Shown piece by piece: positions 32,201 to 42,562 of a DNA stretch of 64,000 nucleotides. The translations under genes and the position numbers were made by a program. Below the pieces are notes generated by a model. It did not search any database. It was not told the origin of the DNA and saw only the letters and a program-made list of their open reading frames with translations. Position 1 is the stretch's first letter, and each line of letters begins with the position of its first letter. The stretch covers positions 26,311,523 to 26,375,522 of the forward strand of contig OY829543.1 of the NCBI GenBank assembly GCA_963691705.1, given 5' to 3'. The DNA comes from Viola odorata (taxonomy: Eukaryota > Streptophyta > Magnoliopsida > Malpighiales > Violaceae).

Positions 32201-34688
32201 TGGTTTCCTTTATTTTAGTCCTAACTTTCTCTGCGAATAATCTAGGTAGTCCTGATATAAATTTTTCTTTCCAAAAAGGGAGACTACAGTCGTCCTTTAA
32301 GAATACCTTTGTTAGGAACATGTCTTTATACCATGAAAAGTCTTGTAACTTGGGACAGGTTAAGTTCATTAATATTTCTGTTGTTTCTTCTTGAATTTGT
32401 TCGGGTTTTCCAATAAAATGTTTTAAAATGGAGAATATTAGAACATTTGTAGCATCTTCTGACACTTCTTCATCTTCTATTTTAGTAGCGTTCATTATAG
32501 CTAATTTTTCTGTTAGAGTGAGATAATTATCCCACCATCCTTTAAGCATTCCAGAAAATCCAGCCATTAATATATAAGCTACTTGTTTGTCAGTATTACC
32601 TCTGGTTCTATGAGCTGTTGCTGCTATTAACATAGCTGCTAACATACTCATGATTTCATGTTTGCTTTGACCATCTAAATTCCATTCATCTATACTTGAA
32701 CCATCATACTTATTCTGTTGTCTTGTGTTTTTATCTTCTGATTGCATATCGGGAAAAGAGGGTCTTGGATAAAAATGCTTAACTTCAGGTCTCCGATAAC
32801 TTGTTCCTTTTATTCTATTTATTTCTAGTTCTTTGAATTGATCTGATATTGTTTCTAGATTTTCTTTGGTTAAAACCGAGATTTGGTTTTTTGCTCCTGT
32901 GTTTATTTTATTTAGTTCTTGACTAATCTTTTGTAAGAGTGTATCTTCTTTCGAAAGTCTGAAGTTTTCTTTAAATCCTGGCATGGTATTTGGTTTAATT
33001 ATTGGATTACTTATTTTTAAGGGTTTTTCCTTTTTCTCTATAGAAACCTTACTTCCTTCTCCTACATATGTATGTCCTGTATAATGTACTTTAGGGGGAG
33101 TATTTTCTTCTATCGTATTAAGTTGTTGTGCCATGGTATTTAGTAAGATATTTGTATAATTATTCTGAGATTGTATATTCTTTACATCTTTTAACTTGAC
33201 CTCTCTATTTTCTTCTTTTATATCCTTTATTAGTGATGCTGATATATCAATACTATGATGCTTTATTTTAATTTCTTCAAATGGTGGATATACCGCTTTG
33301 ATTTCTTCATTAGTGGCTGTTTTCCAATTTTGAACTGGTGTCTTAATAACATTTATATTGTTCACGTTTAATAATTCTTTATGTCTTCTGAACCAGGTAA
33401 AAAAGGGTACATGCGTTTTTACTTCATTTAGGTGTGTATAAAATTGTTCTCTTATGCTGTCCTTTTGTTCTTTCGTATAGTAATTAAAGAAATGAGTTCG
33501 TATATTCTTATTCGAAGGGTGATCAAATTCTCTTCTTAATCTTTCTTTGTCTATCTCATATTTTTTTGCGATCATGTTAATCTGATTCGTATATCTCATA
33601 TCGCTTTCTGTAGGCGATGGTGTTCTTACTGTTTCTTGATCACAAGTCTGAAAACTATTTTGATCTGTGTAAATCGGTCTAGGTATCGTCCTATTAAAAT
33701 CGACTCCTGTCAAATTTGTTAAATTTAATCTTGTTAAGGCAGAGTTCGATTGGCTTCTACTTAGTCTACGACTGCTTACTGATCTTCTAGGTCCAATTAT
33801 ACTAGCAGTTTCTTGAGGTGGAAAGTCTGTTATATTTATACTTCTTCTGTGTGGTTCAAATATTAGTCTAATATTTCCATTATCGTCTTCTTCCGTTCTT
33901 GCAGGTTGAGTTCTAGGCACTATGGATTGTGATTCATTAATTCCAGATAGAATCCATTCATCCGGAAAAGTTACTTGATCCCATTTTAATAATTTTGGCG
34001 TCTGGATCATTGCGTGTTCCGTGTTGGCTTCTATCAGAAGTGACTCATCTTTAGGAGAATGTCTTAGAGCTTTTGGATTAATATTTGTTGACATTACCTT
34101 GTAATATACTCTATATATTATTGCTACTCCTTTAGATCCTTCGAGCATATTATCTAGAACGTCTAAATTGAGTGTTAAAGCTTTTAGTATATTTGGGTCT
34201 GTTAAAGAAACTGTGAAATTTGGATAACAGTTTAAATAAACTGGTCCTCTAGTTAAATTTGACTGAAATATTGCTAATAAAGAGTCATTAAAATTTTTAA
34301 ATCTTGCGTCTCTTAAACACATGAGAATTGGTGAATCCATTCCAAGTCTGTATAGTGGCTTAGCTGCTATTTGTATTAATCCAATATGCATAAATCTATA
34401 TTTCTTTCTGAATTTTTCAATTTGTCTTTTTTCTATTATCTCAATCGTCTTTTGCTCAGGGCTTATTGGGATTGTTCTTTCCGTGGTTTCTATTACATAA
34501 TCATGGAATAATCTAAAGGATCCAATTTCGTATATATTCTTTAAACTTTCTTTTGGAATAGTCCAATTCTTTAGATGCTGTTCTATCTCTGCTATATGTA
34601 ATTCTTGTCTATTATAATCTTCTAAGTCATCATTTACTTCTTGATTACTATGACTAGAGCTTCCAAAGATATTACCGAATCTTTCCAT
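29046..34688 (-). CDS. EPRV copy 2 polyprotein: movement protein, coat protein, protease, RT, RNase H (intact)
   Basis: 1,880 codons, starting MERFGNIFGS with ATCATGG context. Residues about 50-260 resemble the 30K-type movement protein (GPVYLNCYPNF at 148-158). The coat region is about 680-880 (GWWDNYL, FWKEKFISGLP), then a Lys/Arg/Tyr-rich stretch (893-946) and a CCHC knuckle (C947, C950, H955, C960). An acidic run (about 1008-1022) and a likely coiled coil (about 1093-1130) follow. The retropepsin-like motif VDSGAD lies at 1194-1199 (catalytic D1195). RT spans about 1340-1620 with YIDD at 1544-1547. RNase H spans about 1690-1810, with D1693, E1734, D1759 and D1806 as likely catalytic acids. 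The protein supplies cell-to-cell movement, capsid, maturation and reverse transcription. All key residues inspected are present, so coding capacity is complete. Copy 1 differs by a 1-nt deletion. Confidence 0.95.
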   Translation of the reverse strand: MERFGNIFGSSSHSNQEVNDDLEDYNRQELHIAEIEQHLKNWTIPKESLKNIYEIGSFRLFHDYVIETTERTIPISPEQKTIEIIEKRQIEKFRKKYRFMHIGLIQIAAKPLYRLGMDSPILMCLRDARFKNFNDSLLAIFQSNLTRGPVYLNCYPNFTVSLTDPNILKALTLNLDVLDNMLEGSKGVAIIYRVYYKVMSTNINPKALRHSPKDESLLIEANTEHAMIQTPKLLKWDQVTFPDEWILSGINESQSIVPRTQPARTEEDDNGNIRLIFEPHRRSINITDFPPQETASIIGPRRSVSSRRLSRSQSNSALTRLNLTNLTGVDFNRTIPRPIYTDQNSFQTCDQETVRTPSPTESDMRYTNQINMIAKKYEIDKERLRREFDHPSNKNIRTHFFNYYTKEQKDSIREQFYTHLNEVKTHVPFFTWFRRHKELLNVNNINVIKTPVQNWKTATNEEIKAVYPPFEEIKIKHHSIDISASLIKDIKEENREVKLKDVKNIQSQNNYTNILLNTMAQQLNTIEENTPPKVHYTGHTYVGEGSKVSIEKKEKPLKISNPIIKPNTMPGFKENFRLSKEDTLLQKISQELNKINTGAKNQISVLTKENLETISDQFKELEINRIKGTSYRRPEVKHFYPRPSFPDMQSEDKNTRQQNKYDGSSIDEWNLDGQSKHEIMSMLAAMLIAATAHRTRGNTDKQVAYILMAGFSGMLKGWWDNYLTLTEKLAIMNATKIEDEEVSEDATNVLIFSILKHFIGKPEQIQEETTEILMNLTCPKLQDFSWYKDMFLTKVFLKDDCSLPFWKEKFISGLPRLFAEKVRTKIKETNQGIIPYEDLTYGELIAHINTVGLSLCTDLKLKAKLKSDKLLGRKELGSFCSQYGYETIRAPSRSYKKQSKQYRKPYKSKYKEKREEKPFKPYKKTYHKKRYNNYKGKRKSNTRQPTCYKCGKTGHYKNECKMKEKIQALECEEEFKEELVQLLNETDTDEEIISSNNEAIYEIQENTSEEEVNSEEEEEEDNICTCSYKQINVITKETDLLMELIGKVNDADTQREYLEKLQEVINSDKKAKIIQPYTMKEVISRFSKQESAVTIQDLKEEIRKIKAEVRTLQTENIQLNLRMDMVENKNLEEFVEENQEEENDLNEEIKNEALGRIDEEHYLNVISRIEFQKWHVNIELKIDNDFHINVTALVDSGADQNCIQEGLIPTQYYEKTRERLYAANWEKLDIKYKLSKAYICKKGFCFRQPFILAKDLGQKVILGTPFLAQICPFRVEHEGIWTKAKGTDICFRFIEKPRQKDLNVIRDYSITKKIMLIQKRKHIHFLTKEINYKRVEEEIQTPFNQKRVKEFQGKFEKEVCAEVPNAFWNRKKYVIDLPYEKDFDEKNIPTRARPIQMNKELMEYCKEEIQSLLNKKLIRPSKSPWSCAAFYVQNQAELERGAPRLVINYKPLNKALRWIRYPIPNKRDLIKRLHGATIFSKFDMKSGFWQIQIKEEDRYKTAFTVPLGHYEWNVMPFGLKNAPSEFQKMMNDILNPYTKFTIVYIDDVLVFSKSVTEHFQHLNKFLRVLKENGLVVSASKLKLCQTNIRFLGFNIHQGMFSPISRSIEFANKFPDEIKDKTQLQRFLGCLNYVSDFIKDLRSTCSILYARLKKTPTEWTEEHTAVVKIIKEKVKNLPCLGIPDPLAELIVETDASDIGYGGILKQKIEGKEQLIRYCSGLWIEAQKNYSTIKKEILAIVLCINKFQDDVFNKKFLLRIDCQSAKFVLEKDVKNLVAKQIFARWQALLSNFDFEIQYISGKDNSLPDFLSREFLQGKKNDDQSGSEEKDKGIICNDNIRHTRLTKQIRQPETTDSKTTDTYLKDIRPKPVPTRNDKPKNSS
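29247..29252 (-). promoter_or_regulatory. Candidate splice acceptor before ORF3, copy 2
   Basis: CTACAG/G on the coding strand, 10 nt upstream of the ORF3 ATG, identical to copy 1. Confidence 0.5.
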
Positions 34689-34865
34689 GATATCAAAGAT
34701 TAATAACTATCTTTCTTTTGGTGCTAAAGGTAAATTTGTTAATTATCTTCTTTTTCCTCTTACTACAGTAGTTTTTAGGTAAATTCGTCGGGACCACCAC
34801 CGGGACCACCTACCTCACTGGGCTTTACGGCTAAACCAACGGATTTAACGGCTGACCAACGCCGA
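34689..34865 (-). other. Viral intergenic spacer between ORF1 and polyprotein (copy 2)
   Basis: Equivalent to 24133-24309. It has the same GGGACCACC direct repeat. No gene seen. Confidence 0.5.
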
Positions 34866-34927
34866 ACGTTACCTAAAATCTCCTGTGGTGCGAGTTAGGA
34901 AGAGTCAAAACCTCCTTACCCTTACCC
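34866..34927. repeat. EPRV copy 2 terminal direct repeat, right
   Basis: Identical to 26505-26566. Confidence 0.9.
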
Positions 34928-34929
34928 TT

Positions 34930-35016
34930 ACTCAAAATGACTCCACATTTATCCAAAGACGATCCGGTTTAGAAATGGTAGCGGAGCCAAGTAGCTCTCT
35001 TTCTGGAGGGGGTAAG
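34930..35016. repeat. 87-bp inverted viral fragment at the right end of EPRV copy 2
   Basis: Reverse complement of 26560-26646, with the same 2-bp TT joint and TAAG microhomology to satellite as in copy 1. This shows that both copies descend from one junction. Confidence 0.9.
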
Positions 35017-35197
35017 TCTGTAGACTTCAAAAGACAAGGAATTTTCTCCCATGGGCGAAGAGTAGGCTTGGGAATTATTACATGAAATAACCCTAAACCA
35101 CCCTTCACTTAAGGCTTTGACCGCGGGCTTGAAGAGATTGGCTTGGAGAGCTAGCACAAGGCCTCGGATGGCTTAGGCGTGGGGACTTCATGGGATG

Positions 35198-37652
35198 CTA
35201 GGGTTGGCGCGCCTGGTGCGCGCGTGACTTCATGGTTTGCGAGGACTTGGCCCGACATTCCTCATGTCTTGCGCGGCCTATCCATGAGGTCTGCTCGTGG
35301 ATACGAGTGAGAGCCCTCATGCTCGTATCATCTCCTCCCTCTTCAAATGGATTCGTCCTCGAATCTGCGCGCACCATTCCTTTGCGAATGTCACACATAG
35401 TACCAACATAGGAGTGATATGCATCAGTACTATGGAAAAGGGTTGGAAAATAACTGAAAGGTAACTCAAAGTGATGATGTGAAAATAAGTCTGTAGACTT
35501 CAAAAGACAAGGAATTTTCACCCATGGGCGAAGAGTAGGCTTGGGAATTATTACATGAAATAACCCTAAACTACCCTTTACTTAAGGCCTTGACCGCGGG
35601 CTTGAAGAGATTGGCTTGGAGAGCTAGCGCAAGGCCTCGGATGGCTTAGGCGCGGGGACTTCATGGGATGCTAGGGTTGGCGCGCCTGGTGCGCGCATGT
35701 CTTCATGGTTTGCGAGGACTTGGCGCTACATTCCTCATGTCTTGCGCGGCCTATCCATGAGGTCTTGACGTGGATACGAGTGAGAGCCCTCATGCTAGTA
35801 TCATCTCCTCCCTCTTCAAATGGATTTGTCCTCGAATCTGCGCGCTCCATTCCTTTGCGAATGTCACACAAAGTACCTACATAGGAGAGATATGTATCAG
35901 CACTATGGAAAAGGGTTGGAAAATAACTGAAAGGTAACTCAAACCGATGATGTGAAAATAAGTCTGTAGACTTAAGAAGACAAGGAATTTTCTCCCATGG
36001 GCGAAGAGTATGCTTGGGAATTATTACATGAAATAACCCTAAACCACCCTTCACTTAAGGCTTTGACCGCGGGCTTGAAGAGATTGGCTTGGAGAGCTAG
36101 CGCAAGGCCTCGGATGGCTTAGGCGTGGGGACTTCATGGGATGCTAGGGTTGGCGCGCCTGGTGCGCGCATGACTTCATGGTTTGCGAGGACTTGGCGCG
36201 GCATTCCTCACGGCTGCCGCGGCCTATCCGTGAGGTCTTCACGTGGATACGAGTGAGAGCCATCATGCTCGTATCATCTACTCCCTCTTCAAATGGATTC
36301 GTTCTCGAATCTGCGCGCTCCATTCCTTTGCGAATGTCACACAAAGTACCTACATACAAGAGATATGCATCAGCACTATGGAAAAGGGTTGGAAAATAAC
36401 TAAAAGGTAACTCAAAGCGATGATGTGAAAATAAGTCTGTAGACTTCAAAAGACAAGGAATTTTCTCCCATGGGCGAAGACCTACAAAGGAGAGATATGC
36501 ATCAGCACTATGGAAAAGGGTTGGAAAATAACTAAAAGGTAACTCAAAGCGATGATGTGAAAATAAGTCTGTAGACTTCAAAAGACAAGGAATTTTCTCC
36601 CATGGGCGAAGAGTAGGCTTGGGAATTATTACATGAAATAACCCTAAACCACCCTTCACTTAAGGCTTTGACCGCGGGCTTGAAGAGATTCGCTTGGAGA
36701 GCTAGCGCAAGGCCTCGAAAGGCTTAGGCGTGGGGACTTCATGGTTTGCGAGGACTTGGCGCGGCATTCGTCACGGCTGCCGCGGCCTATCCATGAGGTC
36801 TTCACGTGGATACGAGTGAGAGCCCTCATGCTAGTATCATCTCCTCCCTCTTCAAATGGATTTGTCCTCGAATATGCGCGCTCCATTCCTTTGCGAATGT
36901 CACACAAAGTACCTACATAGGAGAGATATGCATCAGCACTATGGAAAAGGGTTGGAAAATAACTAAAAGGTAACTCAAAGCGATGATGTGAAAATAAGTC
37001 TGTAGACTTCAAAAGACAACAAATTTTCTCGCATGGGCGAAGAGTAGGCTTGGGAATTATTACATGAAATAACCCTACACCACCCTTCACTTAAGGCTTT
37101 GACTACGGGCTTGAAGAGATTGGCTTTGAGAGCTAGCGCAAGGCCTCGGATGGCTTAGGTGTGGGGACGTCATGGGATGCTAGGGTTGGAGCGCCTGGTG
37201 CACGCATGTCCTCATGGTTTGCGAGGACTTGGCGCGGCATTCCTCATGTCTTGCGCGGCCTATCCATGAGGTCTTCACGTGGATACGAGTGAGAGCCCTC
37301 ATGCTCGTATCATCGCGTCCCTCTTCAAATGGATTCGTCCTCGAATCTGCGCGCTCCAATCCTTTGCGAATGTCACACATAGTACCTACATAGGAGAGAT
37401 ATGCATCAATACTATGGAAAACGGTTGAAAAATAACTGAAAGGTAACTCAAAGCGATGAGGTGAAAATAAGTCTGTAGACTTCAAAAGACAAGGAATTTT
37501 CTCCCATGGGCGAAGAGTAGGCTTGGGAATTATTACATGAAATAACCCTAAACCACCTTTCACTTAAGGCTTTGACCGCGGGCTTGAAGAGATTGGCTTG
37601 GAGAGCTAGCACAAGGCCTCGGATGGCTTAGGCGTGGGGACTTCATGGGATG
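35198..37652. repeat. HOR-B unit 1
   Basis: Monomer phase marks near 35198, 35671, 36144, 36656 and 37180. Confidence 0.9.
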
Positions 37653-40107
37653 CTAGGGTTGGCGCGCCTGGTGCGCGCGTGACTTCATGGTTTGCGAGGA
37701 CTTGGCCCGACATTCCTCATGTCTTGCGCGGCCTATCCATGAGGTCTGCTCGTGGATACGAGTGAGAGCCCTCATGCTCGTATCATCTCCTCCCTCTTCA
37801 AATGGATTCGTCCTCGAATCTGCGCGCACCATTCCTTTGCGAATGTCACACATAGTACCAACATAGGAGTGATATGCATCAGTACTATGGAAAAGGGTTG
37901 GAAAATAACTGAAAGGTAACTCAAAGTGATGATGTGAAAATAAGTCTGTAGACTTCAAAAGACAAGGAATTTTCACCCATGGGCGAAGAGTAGGCTTGGG
38001 AATTATTACATGAAATAACCCTAAACTACCCTTTACTTAAGGCCTTGACCGCGGGCTTGAAGAGATTGGCTTGGAGAGCTAGCGCAAGGCCTCGGATGGC
38101 TTAGGCGCGGGGACTTCATGGGATGCTAGGGTTGGCGCGCCTGGTGCGCGCATGTCTTCATGGTTTGCGAGGACTTGGCGCTACATTCCTCATGTCTTGC
38201 GCGGCCTATCCATGAGGTCTTGACGTGGATACGAGTGAGAGCCCTCATGCTAGTATCATCTCCTCCCTCTTCAAATGGATTTGTCCTCGAATCTGCGCGC
38301 TCCATTCCTTTGCGAATGTCACACAAAGTACCTACATAGGAGAGATATGTATCAGCACTATGGAAAAGGGTTGGAAAATAACTGAAAGGTAACTCAAACC
38401 GATGATGTGAAAATAAGTCTGTAGACTTAAGAAGACAAGGAATTTTCTCCCATGGGCGAAGAGTATGCTTGGGAATTATTACATGAAATAACCCTAAACC
38501 ACCCTTCACTTAAGGCTTTGACCGCGGGCTTGAAGAGATTGGCTTGGAGAGCTAGCGCAAGGCCTCGGATGGCTTAGGCGTGGGGACTTCATGGGATGCT
38601 AGGGTTGGCGCGCCTGGTGCGCGCATGACTTCATGGTTTGCGAGGACTTGGCGCGGCATTCCTCACGGCTGCCGCGGCCTATCCGTGAGGTCTTCACGTG
38701 GATACGAGTGAGAGCCATCATGCTCGTATCATCTACTCCCTCTTCAAATGGATTCGTTCTCGAATCTGCGCGCTCCATTCCTTTGCGAATGTCACACAAA
38801 GTACCTACATACAAGAGATATGCATCAGCACTATGGAAAAGGGTTGGAAAATAACTAAAAGGTAACTCAAAGCGATGATGTGAAAATAAGTCTGTAGACT
38901 TCAAAAGACAAGGAATTTTCTCCCATGGGCGAAGACCTACAAAGGAGAGATATGCATCAGCACTATGGAAAAGGGTTGGAAAATAACTAAAAGGTAACTC
39001 AAAGCGATGATGTGAAAATAAGTCTGTAGACTTCAAAAGACAAGGAATTTTCTCCCATGGGCGAAGAGTAGGCTTGGGAATTATTACATGAAATAACCCT
39101 AAACCACCCTTCACTTAAGGCTTTGACCGCGGGCTTGAAGAGATTCGCTTGGAGAGCTAGCGCAAGGCCTCGAAAGGCTTAGGCGTGGGGACTTCATGGT
39201 TTGCGAGGACTTGGCGCGGCATTCGTCACGGCTGCCGCGGCCTATCCATGAGGTCTTCACGTGGATACGAGTGAGAGCCCTCATGCTAGTATCATCTCCT
39301 CCCTCTTCAAATGGATTTGTCCTCGAATATGCGCGCTCCATTCCTTTGCGAATGTCACACAAAGTACCTACATAGGAGAGATATGCATCAGCACTATGGA
39401 AAAGGGTTGGAAAATAACTAAAAGGTAACTCAAAGCGATGATGTGAAAATAAGTCTGTAGACTTCAAAAGACAACAAATTTTCTCGCATGGGCGAAGAGT
39501 AGGCTTGGGAATTATTACATGAAATAACCCTACACCACCCTTCACTTAAGGCTTTGACTACGGGCTTGAAGAGATTGGCTTTGAGAGCTAGCGCAAGGCC
39601 TCGGATGGCTTAGGTGTGGGGACGTCATGGGATGCTAGGGTTGGAGCGCCTGGTGCACGCATGTCCTCATGGTTTGCGAGGACTTGGCGCGGCATTCCTC
39701 ATGTCTTGCGCGGCCTATCCATGAGGTCTTCACGTGGATACGAGTGAGAGCCCTCATGCTCGTATCATCGCGTCCCTCTTCAAATGGATTCGTCCTCGAA
39801 TCTGCGCGCTCCAATCCTTTGCGAATGTCACACATAGTACCTACATAGGAGAGATATGCATCAATACTATGGAAAACGGTTGAAAAATAACTGAAAGGTA
39901 ACTCAAAGCGATGAGGTGAAAATAAGTCTGTAGACTTCAAAAGACAAGGAATTTTCTCCCATGGGCGAAGAGTAGGCTTGGGAATTATTACATGAAATAA
40001 CCCTAAACCACCTTTCACTTAAGGCTTTGACCGCGGGCTTGAAGAGATTGGCTTGGAGAGCTAGCACAAGGCCTCGGATGGCTTAGGCGTGGGGACTTCA
40101 TGGGATG
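37653..40107. repeat. HOR-B unit 2
   Basis: Near-identical to the preceding unit, including the 132-bp duplication and 42-bp deletion. Confidence 0.9.
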
Positions 40108-42562
40108 CTAGGGTTGGCGCGCCTGGTGCGCGCGTGACTTCATGGTTTGCGAGGACTTGGCCCGACATTCCTCATGTCTTGCGCGGCCTATCCATGAGGT
40201 CTGCTCGTGGATACGAGTGAGAGCCCTCATGCTCGTATCATCTCCTCCCTCTTCAAATGGATTCGTCCTCGAATCTGCGCGCACCATTCCTTTGCGAATG
40301 TCACACATAGTACCAACATAGGAGTGATATGCATCAGTACTATGGAAAAGGGTTGGAAAATAACTGAAAGGTAACTCAAAGTGATGATGTGAAAATAAGT
40401 CTGTAGACTTCAAAAGACAAGGAATTTTCACCCATGGGCGAAGAGTAGGCTTGGGAATTATTACATGAAATAACCCTAAACTACCCTTTACTTAAGGCCT
40501 TGACCGCGGGCTTGAAGAGATTGGCTTGGAGAGCTAGCGCAAGGCCTCGGATGGCTTAGGCGCGGGGACTTCATGGGATGCTAGGGTTGGCGCGCCTGGT
40601 GCGCGCATGTCTTCATGGTTTGCGAGGACTTGGCGCTACATTCCTCATGTCTTGCGCGGCCTATCCATGAGGTCTTGACGTGGATACGAGTGAGAGCCCT
40701 CATGCTAGTATCATCTCCTCCCTCTTCAAATGGATTTGTCCTCGAATCTGCGCGCTCCATTCCTTTGCGAATGTCACACAAAGTACCTACATAGGAGAGA
40801 TATGTATCAGCACTATGGAAAAGGGTTGGAAAATAACTGAAAGGTAACTCAAACCGATGATGTGAAAATAAGTCTGTAGACTTAAGAAGACAAGGAATTT
40901 TCTCCCATGGGCGAAGAGTAGGCTTGGGAATTATTACATGAAATAACCCTTAACCACCCTTCACTTAAGGCTTTGACCGCGGGCTTGAAGAGATTGGCTT
41001 GGAGAGCTAGCGCAAGGCCTCGGATGGCTTAGGCGTGGGGACTTCATGGGATGCTAGGGTTGGCGCGCCTGGTGCGCGCATGACTTCATGGTTTGCGAGG
41101 ACTTGGCGCGGCATTCCTCACGGCTGCCGCGGCCTATCCGTGAGGTCTTCACGTGGATACGAGTGAGAGCCATCATACTCGTATCATCTACTCCCTCTTC
41201 AAATGGATTCGTTCTCGAATCTGCGCGCTCCATTCCTTTGCGAATGTCACACAAAGTACCTACATACAAGAGATATGCATCAGCACTATGGAAAAGGGTT
41301 GGAAAATAACTAAAAGGTAACTCAAAGCGATGATGTGAAAATAAGTCTGTAGACTTCAAAAGACAAGGAATTTTCTCCCATGGGCGAAGACCTACAAAGG
41401 AGAGATATGCATCAGCACTATGGAAAAGGGTTGGAAAATAACTAAAAGGTAACTCAAAGCGATGATGTGAAAATAAGTCTGTAGACTTCAAAAGACAAGG
41501 AATTTTCTCCCATGGGCGAAGAGTAGGCTTGGGAATTATTACATGAAATAACCCTAAACCACCCTTCACTTAAGGCTTTGACCGCGGGCTTGAAGAGATT
41601 CGCTTGGAGAGCTAGCGCAAGGCCTCGGAAGGCTTAGGCGTGGGGACTTCATGGTTTGCGAGGACTTGGCGCGGCATTCGTCACGGCTGCCGCGGCCTAT
41701 CCATGAGGTCTTCACGTGGATACGAGTGAGAGCCCTCATGCTAGTATCATCTCCTCCCTCTTCAAATGGATTTGTCCTCGAATATGCGCGCTCCATTCCT
41801 TTGCGAATGTCATACAAAGTACCTACATAGGAGAGATATGCATCAGCACTATGGAAAAGGGTTGGAAAATAACTAAAAGGTAACTCAAAGCGATGATGTG
41901 AAAATAAGTCTGTAGACTTCAAAAGACAACAAATTTTCTCGCATGGGCGAAGAGTAGGCTTGGGAATTATTACATGAAATAACCCTACACCACCCTTCAC
42001 TTAAGGCTTTGACTGCGGGCTTGAAGAGATTGGCTTTGAGAGCTAGCGCAAGGCCTCGGATGGCTTAGGTGTGGGGACGTCATGGGATGCTAGGGTTGGA
42101 GCGCCTGGTGCACGCATGTCCTCATGGTTTGCGAGGACTTGGCGCGGCATTCCTCATGTCTTGCGCGGCCTATCCATGAGGTCTTCACGTGGATACGAGT
42201 GAGAGCCCTCATGCTCGTATCATCGCGTCCCTCTTCAAATGGATTCGTCCTCGAATCTGCGCGCTCCATTCCTTTGCGAATGTCACACATAGTACCTACA
42301 TAGGAGAGATATGCATCAATACTATGGAAAACGGTTGAAAAATAACTGAAAGGTAACTCAAAGCGATGATGTGAAAATAAGTCTGTAGACTTAAGAAGAC
42401 AAGGAATTTTCTCCCATGGGCGAAGAGTAGGCTTGGGAATTATTACATGAAATAACCCTAAACTACCCTTTACTTAAGCCCTTGACCGCGGGCTTGAAGA
42501 GATTGGCTTGGAGAGCTAGCGCAAGGCCTCGGATGGCTTAGGCGCGGGGACTTCATGGGATG
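40108..42562. repeat. HOR-B unit 3
   Basis: Same structure with slightly more differences. It has CTCGGAAGGCTTAGG near 41626, where the first two units have CTCGAAAGG. Its last monomer also serves as the first monomer of HOR-C. Confidence 0.85.

Larger units (their letters stand above)
26505..35016 (-). mobile_element. Endogenous pararetrovirus copy 2 (Caulimoviridae), all genes open
   Basis: Second copy of the element, with the same ends. The circular genome equivalent is 8,361 bp (26,505 to 34,865), plus the 62-bp redundancy and 87-bp inverted piece. By eye it differs from copy 1 by a small number of substitutions and three indels: one T in the polyprotein, AA in the leader (CTCAAAG against CTCAG), and the poly(A) tract length. 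ORF1, the 1,880-codon polyprotein and ORF3 are all uninterrupted. Closest architecture is Tungrovirus-like. An endogenous genus not yet formally named is possible. Confidence 0.95.
35017..42562. repeat. Satellite array, HOR-B region (three 2,455-bp units)
   Basis: After about 180 bp of junctional satellite, a five-monomer unit repeats three times: 35198-37652, 37653-40107 and 40108-42562. Its length is 5 x 473 plus 132 minus 42. The third monomer has a 132-bp internal duplication (36349-36480 repeated from 36481). The fourth has a 42-bp deletion between two GACTTCATGG repeats (near 36735). Units are nearly identical. The third monomer ends in the ATTCGCTTGG variant seen next to the EPRVs. Confidence 0.92.

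Noticed and set aside
36144..36659. A 171-codon frame with an internal repeated segment (also at 38599 and 41054)
   Set aside because: It is longer only because a 132-bp (44-codon) in-frame duplication sits inside the monomer. No independent sign of coding.
36481..36660. Possible assembly collapse or duplication artefact at the 132-bp repeat
   Set aside because: The same joint is present in three units with independent small differences, so a single local misassembly is unlikely. Array-scale copy number can still be wrong.
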